Source: Adiantum capillus-veneris
Taxonomy: Eukaryota; Streptophyta; Polypodiopsida; Polypodiales; Pteridaceae
Length of the DNA stretch: 64,000 nucleotides
Assembly: GCA_014529385.2 (NCBI GenBank)
Contig: CM043963.1
Span: 1,926,001 to 1,990,000, forward strand
Direction of reading: 5' to 3'
Part shown: one piece after another, positions 55,880 through 64,000 of the stretch
How the letters are laid out: every line of letters begins with the position of its first letter
How positions within the stretch are numbered: position 1 is the stretch's first letter
Notes under the pieces: model-generated
Databases searched by the model: none
What the model was told of the DNA's origin: nothing
What the model saw: only the letters and a program-made list of their open reading frames with translations
Position numbers and translations under genes: made by a program

Positions 55880-58522
55880 TGTGAAGGTTGCGTTCTTGGA
55901 AAGATGCACAGATTTTCATTTTTGCAGGATGGTTCAGTTAGAGCGACACGAAAGTTGCAGCTTGTACACAGTGATGTATGTGGTCCTACAAGGACGCCAT
56001 CTTTGGGAAACAGCCTTTATTTTGTGACCTTCATTGATGACTTTTCCAGGTTTTGTTGGGTGTATCCACTCAAAGCAAAGTCAGACGTGTTTGTAGTTTT
56101 TCAAAATTATGTCGCCATGGTTGAAAATGAAACAGGTTGCAAAGTACAGACTCTTCATACCGATCGAGGAGGTGAATACATGTCAGGTGCATTTAAGGAT
56201 TTTTTGGAAAAGAAAGGCATTAAACACCAATGCACTATGCCATACACACCACAACAGAATGGTGTTGCAGAAAGGAAGAACAGGTCTTTAATGGAGACGG
56301 CTAGATGTATGCTCAAGGCTAAGAGTTTGCCTCATAAGCTATGGATGGAGGCAGTTTCTTGTGCAGCACATGTTTTGAACAGGTGTCCTACTCGTGCCTT
56401 GAAGACCATTACTCCATATGAAGCTTGGTATGACAGAAAACCTTCAGTCAGTTATCTTCGTGTTTTTGGTTGTCTTGCTTATGCTCACATCCCTCACCAG
56501 TTACGTGGGAAACTTGATGATAAGGCAATCAAATGTATATTTTTGGGGTACATTAGTGGAAGTAAAGGTTATAGACTTTACAATCCTGCTACAAACAAGA
56601 TTTTTGAAAGTCGTGATGTAATTTTTGCAGAAACTAGTGCTCAACCTATGGTTGCTTTTGATGTACCTCATATGCAGACACATGATGTATTTGAAGGTTT
56701 GCTTCCTTCTTTTGTGGAGAATCAAGAATCACAACAGGTTGATAATCTTGATCAATCTTTTGATCAGCATGTGACACCTCATGATGTAGAGGAAATTGTG
56801 CGTGAAGAGCAAGAAGTTCTCAGCGAAGAAAGAACCTTGCCTAAATGGGTTCAAAAAACTTTGCAGAATAGCAAGTTGGATGCACCGTTGCCACGAAAAA
56901 CACGTGCTGGTACTACTTTTGGTAGAGAGCAAGTAGATTTGGCTTGCTTTAGCACTCTTTGTGATGCAGATGAGCCTGATTCATTTGAACAAGCTTTAGA
57001 GTGTGTTCAGTGGAAAGATGCTATGCATCAAGAAATTGATTCTATTCATAAGAATCATACATGGGATCTAGTGGACTTGCCTACAGGTAAAAAGCCTATT
57101 GGTACAAAGTGGGTTTTTAAGGTAAAAAGGAAACAAGATGGTAGTGTTGACAGGTACAAAGAAAGGCTTGTGGCAAAAGGCTATGCGCAACAGAAAGGCA
57201 TAGATTATGTTGAAACCTTTGCTCCTACTTCTCATGCGTCCACAGTTAGATCACTAGTTGCAATTGTTGCTCATCATGGTTGGAAAGTGCATCAGTTGGA
57301 TATCAAAACTTCTTTTTTGAATGGTGATTTGCAGGAAGAAGTTTATGTAAGTCAACCAAGTGGTTTTGTTGTAAAAGGTCAAGAGCAAAAGGTATGTAGA
57401 TTGCGTAAAGCTTTGTATGGTCTCAAACAGGCTCCAAGAGCATGGTATGAGAAGATACATACTTATTTGATTGTCCAGGGATTTCAGAATAGTCCAACAG
57501 AAAGTACTTTGTATGTCAAAAAGAGAGATGGAGTTCTCATTATGCTAACACTTTATGTGGATAATATGCTTCTTACAGGCAATAGTGCAGATGAAATTGA
57601 AGCGTTTAAAGATGCTTTGAGAAAAACCTTTGAGATGTCTGATCTTGGTTTGCTACATTATTACTTGGGTATTCAGTTTGTGCAATCAGAGGATGGCATA
57701 TACATGTTGCAGGCAAAATATTTGCATAAAATTTTGGACAAGTTTGGTATGCAAAATTGTAAACCAATCTCTACACCCGTAGAAACTGGATCAAAGTTGA
57801 GCATGCACGATGCTGGAGAACCTTTTGATGTACATACTTATGCAGCAGCGACTGGTTGCTTGATATATTTGGCAGGCAACACTCGTCCAGACATTCAATT
57901 TGGGGTTTCACAAGCAAGCAGATTTATGCACAGCCCAGGTATGCATCATTGGCAGGCTGTGAAGCGCATACTTCGTTACCTTTCAGGTACCCCTAATCTT
58001 GCCATGTTCTTTCCAAGGGGGGATATGTATGGAAAGCACAATTCTATGCAGCTTCTTGGTTACAGCGATTCAGATTGGGCTGGTGATTTTGACACACGAC
58101 ATTCCACAAGTGGCAATTGTTTTTTCTTGGGAAATGCATGTATATCTTGGCTAAGCAAGAAGCAACCCACAGTGGCTACATCAACTTGTGAAGCTGAGTA
58201 CAGGGCAGCTTTCACGGCAACAGTTGATTGTGTATGGATACGCAGGTTATTGGCAGATCTTTGTGAGTGTCAACAGGCACCCACTACCATTTTCACTGAC
58301 AGTCAGAGTGCTATGGCAGTTGCAAGGAATCCAGTATTTCATGCAAGAACAAAGTACATAGAGGTTCACTACCACTATGTCAGGGAAAGGCTACATGCAG
58401 GGGAGATCACACTAACTTATTGTCCTACACAGGATAACATTGCAGATCTATTTACGAAGGCGTTATCACAAGAAAAGTTTGAAGCTTTCCAAAAAGCTTT
58501 GGGCTTACTCTCATACACATGA
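55880..58522 (+). CDS. pol: Copia C2 integrase, reverse transcriptase and RNase H
   Basis: Long open frame, intact from CEGCVLGKMHRF (integrase zinc finger) to the TGA at 58,520. Integrase core: LVHSDVCGPTRTPS (D), FVTFIDDFSRFCWVY, LHTDRGGEYMS (D), YTPQQNGVAERKNRSLMET (E). RT: TKWVFKVKRKQDGSVDRYKE, VHQLDIKTSFLNGDLQEEVY, YGLKQAPRAWY and LTLYVDNMLL, where the catalytic YVDD is YVDN. RNase H: GYSDSDWAGDFDTRHSTSG, TCEAEYRAAF, FTDSQSAMAVARNPVFHA, IADLFTKALS. All other catalytic acidic residues are retained. The Asp to Asn change should weaken or abolish polymerisation. In a complete element this would be fused to gag. Confidence 0.95.
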   Translation, partial: CEGCVLGKMHRFSFLQDGSVRATRKLQLVHSDVCGPTRTPSLGNSLYFVTFIDDFSRFCWVYPLKAKSDVFVVFQNYVAMVENETGCKVQTLHTDRGGEYMSGAFKDFLEKKGIKHQCTMPYTPQQNGVAERKNRSLMETARCMLKAKSLPHKLWMEAVSCAAHVLNRCPTRALKTITPYEAWYDRKPSVSYLRVFGCLAYAHIPHQLRGKLDDKAIKCIFLGYISGSKGYRLYNPATNKIFESRDVIFAETSAQPMVAFDVPHMQTHDVFEGLLPSFVENQESQQVDNLDQSFDQHVTPHDVEEIVREEQEVLSEERTLPKWVQKTLQNSKLDAPLPRKTRAGTTFGREQVDLACFSTLCDADEPDSFEQALECVQWKDAMHQEIDSIHKNHTWDLVDLPTGKKPIGTKWVFKVKRKQDGSVDRYKERLVAKGYAQQKGIDYVETFAPTSHASTVRSLVAIVAHHGWKVHQLDIKTSFLNGDLQEEVYVSQPSGFVVKGQEQKVCRLRKALYGLKQAPRAWYEKIHTYLIVQGFQNSPTESTLYVKKRDGVLIMLTLYVDNMLLTGNSADEIEAFKDALRKTFEMSDLGLLHYYLGIQFVQSEDGIYMLQAKYLHKILDKFGMQNCKPISTPVETGSKLSMHDAGEPFDVHTYAAATGCLIYLAGNTRPDIQFGVSQASRFMHSPGMHHWQAVKRILRYLSGTPNLAMFFPRGDMYGKHNSMQLLGYSDSDWAGDFDTRHSTSGNCFFLGNACISWLSKKQPTVATSTCEAEYRAAFTATVDCVWIRRLLADLCECQQAPTTIFTDSQSAMAVARNPVFHARTKYIEVHYHYVRERLHAGEITLTYCPTQDNIADLFTKALSQEKFEAFQKALGLLSYT

Positions 58523-58559
58523 TGATCTGCTACCTTGTACGGATTCACACTATCACTAC

Positions 58560-58569
58560 AGGGGGGATT
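58560..58569 (+). promoter_or_regulatory. Copia C2 polypurine tract
   Basis: AGGGGGGATT immediately before the LTR start TGTAGACATG. Confidence 0.9.
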
Positions 58570-58848
58570 TGTAGACATGTAGTAGTGCTAGTGTGTATAC
58601 GTGCTTCACCAGGGGCATTTTTCTCTCACTGGGTTTTTCCCCTTGGACATCTGGTGTGAAAGGACACCTTATCTCTTAGGGTTTCATATAAGCTTTGTAG
58701 CTCTGAGTTTGTATATACTCTATTATTCTAATACAGAGAGAGAGACTACAGAGATCTCGTACACAAGCTCTGTGTCTTCTCCTTCTCCATCTTCTTCCTA
58801 CTCTGAGTTGCTGTCTTCCTTCTGTTTCCTGTTTCATCATCTTCAACA
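58570..58848 (+). repeat. Copia C2 3' LTR
   Basis: 279 bp, same ends as the 5' LTR; followed by TSD GTCCA. Confidence 0.95.
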
Positions 58849-58853
58849 GTCCA

Positions 58854-61419
<2,566 letters not shown>

Positions 61420-61442
61420 ATTTTAAGGCCCCGTGGACCCTT
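61420..61442. repeat. Left outer piece of an inverted-repeat element, with TSD copy CCCTT
   Basis: ATTTTAAGGCCCCGTGGACCC (61,420-61,440) is the near-perfect reverse complement of 63,980-64,000 (GGGTCCTTGGGGCCTTAAAAT). The last five bases before the LTR are CCCTT against CCCTC after the other LTR. Confidence 0.8.
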
Positions 61443-61715
61443 TGTTAGGTTTCCAAGCCCTAAATCAATGTCAAGCCCACATGGGAACATGCCCCTATAG
61501 CATGCAGTTGCACTTTTAGTCTTGCATGGAAGTTGCATGGAAGCCTCTTTTTTCTATATATTGTAAGCTTTTACAAAAGAATTCAATTAACAATAGCAAG
61601 CGTGCAATTTTTTGTTATGCTATCGAGTTCTCTCTTTCTCCTCTTTCTTTCTCGTCTTGCTGCACCTGCACACAATGGTTCCCCAAAGGCTGCATCTCTA
61701 GCCCTGTTCCTAGCA
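61443..61715 (+). repeat. Gag-only element 5' LTR
   Basis: 273 bp with a TATATATTG box (61,555) and a CT-rich end. Confidence 0.9.
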
Positions 61716-61717
61716 CA

Positions 61718-61729
61718 TGGTATCAGAGC
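61718..61729 (+). promoter_or_regulatory. Gag-only element primer-binding site
   Basis: TGGTATCAGAGC, two bases after the LTR. Confidence 0.9.
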
Positions 61730-62291
61730 TTTGGGGTGAGCTTCGAAGCTCGATGCATCTCGCGGGAGCAGCTGCTTATGCAGGGGCACAAGGGGTGGAC
61801 AACCTGCATGGAATCGCGCAGTCTATGCATCAACAAGGTCTCTCTGGCTAGTTGAGGAGTTTTCGACATACTACCAACTGCTAACACATGCACCATCGCT
61901 CGCAGTGAACTCCCTGGCTATCGGCGCAGTCGTTGCAGAGCTTGCCATCGTTTTTGGTTTGTGCTCACACTGGTTTTTTGATAAAAGATGTCCTAGAAAT
62001 TTTAACCCTTTAAAGCAAGAAGGTGTTCACACCCCGCTGCTCGTCGATTAGCAAGTGCTCTTGGAAGCTATCTGTCAAGCTTAACAAATTATAAATTTCT
62101 AGATTGGCATCATATTGGCGAGTTGTTGCTCAAAATTTACAAGCTACAACATTAAAATAAAAGGATATCTTAAAAGTGACTCTTAATTTTGACAAGCAAA
62201 GGTGTGGCAAATTGCTACCTGTTCAAAAACATCTTGAAATGCTTTAATTGGCTTGGCAACGGTAATTGGACCCAACCTAAGGCGCTTCAAT

Positions 62292-63191
62292 ATGGCATCA
62301 AAAGTGGATAAGTTTAACGGATCTGACTTCCACACCTGGAAAATCAAAGTAAAGGGATATCTAATGCGCAAGAATTTGTGGAGCATCGTCAAGCCGCTGT
62401 CAGCCAACGAATCAAGCACATCCGCTGCAGTTACCACAGTATTATCCACCGAGCAACAACGCAAGGACGAGCAAGCATTAGGTATAATTTTGACATCTCT
62501 CGAAGATGATTTTATTCATTATTTAGATGACATGCAATCTGCCAGCGCTGCCTGGATACAGCTAGAGAAGGTTTTTGGTGCTAAGGCTAAATATTCAATG
62601 ATGAGTCTAAAGATGGAGTTGTATTCTCTTGCTATGTGTGCTGATGAAAATATTACTTATTTAGTTAACCGGCTGAAGAGTATTAAAACTAAACTTGTTT
62701 ATGTCGAAGCCCCAGTACCAGAAGAAGATCTCATAGCTGTTCTACTAAAGAGTTTGCCTGATAAATTTCATCAGATTATTACTGTTTTAAAGGAGAAAGA
62801 TCCGATGCCCTCCTTGTATGGTATCATCAATTCATTGCAAGAAGAAGAACGAAGGGAACCTAGTACCAATTCTATTATTTTTCCCAGTGCATATACAGTC
62901 TCCAATGCAGTATTTCCCATTAGTTCTTCTGATACTTCCAGTGCATATGCAATCACTAAATGTGCTTCTACCTCAGCTTCATCTCGACCATTCAGTGGAA
63001 CCAGATCTTGTGCCATTTGTGGGCGCAACAATCATCAGACAAAATACTGTTTTAAGAAGAATCCTTGTGTTCACTGTGGTAAAACAAATCATCCGTCAAA
63101 CAGATGCTTTCAAAAGGGTAAAAATCAAATTCATATGACTGAGAGAGACACCATGCCTGATATATATTTTGTTGATAATGATGTTCTTTAG
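62292..63191 (+). CDS. gag: Gag protein with two zinc knuckles
   Basis: The start MASKVDKFNGSDFHTWKIKV (62,292) is preferred because it aligns with other Copia gag starts; an in-frame ATG at 62,253 would add 13 residues. About 299 residues: UBN2-type capsid region (KGYLMRKNLWSIVKPL, SAAWIQLEKVFGAKAKYSMM, LYSLAMCADENITYLVNRLK, DLIAVLLKSLPDKFHQII), then a Ser-rich linker and two CCHC knuckles, CAICGRNNHQTKYC and CVHCGKTNHPSNRC. The ORF is uninterrupted, which is unusual here. It would form particles or bind RNA, with reverse transcription supplied in trans; this follows from knowledge of the class. Confidence 0.9.
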   Translation: MASKVDKFNGSDFHTWKIKVKGYLMRKNLWSIVKPLSANESSTSAAVTTVLSTEQQRKDEQALGIILTSLEDDFIHYLDDMQSASAAWIQLEKVFGAKAKYSMMSLKMELYSLAMCADENITYLVNRLKSIKTKLVYVEAPVPEEDLIAVLLKSLPDKFHQIITVLKEKDPMPSLYGIINSLQEEERREPSTNSIIFPSAYTVSNAVFPISSSDTSSAYAITKCASTSASSRPFSGTRSCAICGRNNHQTKYCFKKNPCVHCGKTNHPSNRCFQKGKNQIHMTERDTMPDIYFVDNDVL

Positions 63192-63225
63192 TTAAACTTT
63201 TTCATGTTTTAGCGAATATAAATTG

Positions 63226-63537
63226 TACGGGCTCTAGACACTGCCACACATGAGTGGTAAGACCTCCCATATTATCAGTTTTTGTTTTCAAGTCCCAATT
63301 TTTGTTATCACTTCTCATGAAGTTACTAGGTACACCTTAAACCCAAGGTTTGGCAGTGAACCAAAAACTCCATTTTTGGTAGCTAATGTTCAAGGGGGGG
63401 TTACTGATCTTGCACCAGGTTATGGATACAACAGAAATCCTTGGTTGTGAGAGAACCTAAAACTCACGGTTGCCGAGTATACCAAAAACTTGAGCTATCA
63501 TGAGAGGGTCTGTTTAGTTCAGGCTTGAGGGGAGGAT
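63226..63537 (+). repeat. 3' block and polypurine tract of the gag-only element
   Basis: Homologous to 3217-3531. GAGGGGAGGAT (63,527-63,537) is the purine tract before the LTR. Confidence 0.85.
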
Positions 63538-63835
63538 TGTTAGGTTTCCAAGACCTAGATCAGTGTCGAGCCCACATGGAATAGATCAGTGTCGAGCCCA
63601 CATGGGAACATGCCCCTATAGCATGCAGTTGCAGTTTTAGTCTTGCATGGCAGTTGCATGGAAGCCTCTTTTTCTACATATTGTAAGCTTTTACAAAAGA
63701 ATTCAATTAACAATATCAAGCTTGCAATTTTTTGTTATGCTATCGAGTTCTCTCTTTCTCCTCTTTCTTTCTCGTCTTGCTGCACTTGCACGCCATGGTT
63801 CCCCAAAGGCTGCATCTCTAGCCCTGTTCCTAGCA
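63538..63835 (+). repeat. Gag-only element 3' LTR
   Basis: 298 bp. GATCAGTGTCGAGCCCACAT is present twice (63,559 and 63,584), which explains the extra 25 bp relative to the 5' LTR. Confidence 0.9.
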
Positions 63836-63931
63836 CCCTCAACAAGAGGGGCCATAAGGGCGCGCAAAATGGCCAAACAGGAGTCCATGTTTGGCCATTT
63901 CGCGCGCCCTTATGGCCCCTCTTGTTGAGGG
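63836..63931. repeat. 96-bp near-perfect palindrome
   Basis: Arms 63,836-63,879 and 63,888-63,931 (44 bp each, one mismatch) with an 8-bp loop GGAGTCCA. The arm starts CCCTCAACAAGAGGGGCC and contains AAGGGCGCGC. It begins at the TSD of the gag-only element. Confidence 0.95.
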
Positions 63932-64000
63932 TGGTCCCTGTTTGGGCATTTGGCACGTTCTTGTGGCCCCTCTTGTTGAGGGTCCTTGGGGCCTTAAAAT
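63932..64000. repeat. Degenerate third copy of the palindrome arm and right outer arm
   Basis: TGGTCCCTGTTTGGGCATTT then GTGGCCCCTCTTGTTGAGGG repeats the right arm with changes. GGGTCCTTGGGGCCTTAAAAT pairs with 61,420-61,440. The window ends here. Confidence 0.8.

Larger units (their letters stand above)
53676..58848 (+). mobile_element. Copia C2: full-length Ty1/Copia retrotransposon, plus strand
   Basis: 5,173 bp with two 279-bp LTRs (about 8 differences by eye), TSD GTCCA, primer site ATTGGTATCAGAGC, and a complete gag-protease-integrase-RT-RNase H order. Damage is small: one in-frame TAG (55,065-55,067), one frameshift near 55,870-55,880, and the RT active site YVDN. It is the most recently complete retroelement of the window. 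Confidence 0.95.
61443..63835 (+). mobile_element. Gag-only LTR retrotransposon (TR-GAG type), plus strand
   Basis: 2,393 bp. LTRs 61,443-61,715 (273 bp) and 63,538-63,835 (298 bp) start TGTTAGGTTTCC and end CCTAGCA. The second has a 25-bp internal tandem duplication. Primer site TGGTATCAGAGC, one gag ORF with two zinc knuckles, a shared 3' block, a purine tract and a TSD (CCCTT/CCCTC). No protease or polymerase. This matches the published TR-GAG class of non-autonomous elements that code only for gag. Confidence 0.9.

Overview
The window is repeat-dominated nuclear DNA from a land plant. The evidence is Ty1/Copia elements primed by initiator Met-tRNA (TGGTATCAGAGC sites beside LTRs), plant-type Ty3/Gypsy remnants, a plant-type BED/DUF659 hAT transposase, and long CT, GA and TA microsatellites. 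I cannot name the species; a large fern-like or gymnosperm-like genome would fit, but that is a guess. I found no ordinary host gene, no tRNA or rRNA gene and no CRISPR array. Almost everything that can be explained is mobile DNA, and the useful reading is the order in which elements landed in one another.

Left part (1-14,120): a LINE fragment (1-745) abuts a decayed Copia RT-RNase H (752-1538). That Copia is split by a minus-strand gag-only LTR element A (1539-4470, TSD TGGAG) and resumes at 4471. Element A itself contains a plus-strand LTR fragment B (2227-3798). After an orphan LTR with primer site (6242-6576) and another Copia fragment (7640-8185) comes a decayed Ty3/Gypsy element (gag 9725-10495, zinc knuckles near 11200, RNase H 11640, integrase 12555-13105).

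Middle part (14,120-41,371): a large inverted duplication. The left arm (14,120-19,839) carries an unidentified element called H here plus a Copia RT-RNase H segment. The right arm is the reverse complement, 20,021-21,909 joined to 38,995-41,195. The right arm was opened by a minus-strand, long-LTR, gag-bearing element G (21,910-38,990). Element G received a deleted Copia C1 (24,535-35,894, TSD TCACC), and the 5' LTR of C1 received a 7.7-kb LARD-like element (24,548-32,259, TSD TATAA). Target-site duplications support each step, and the C1 and LARD LTR divergences agree with the order.

Right part (41,372-64,000): a 7,645-bp hAT transposon (8-bp TSD TTCATAG[C/A]) carries a minus-strand transposase and two plus-strand genes, one of them a protein-kinase-like gene. 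This is the most unusual object in the window. It is followed by a degenerate minus-strand Copia C3 (49,700-52,095), a nearly complete Copia C2 (53,676-58,848, TSD GTCCA, reverse transcriptase motif YVDN in place of YVDD), and a gag-only plus-strand LTR element (61,443-63,835) that landed in one arm of an inverted-repeat element containing a 96-bp near-perfect palindrome. Nearly every coding region carries stops or frameshifts, so most copies look inactive. All sequence comparisons were made by eye.
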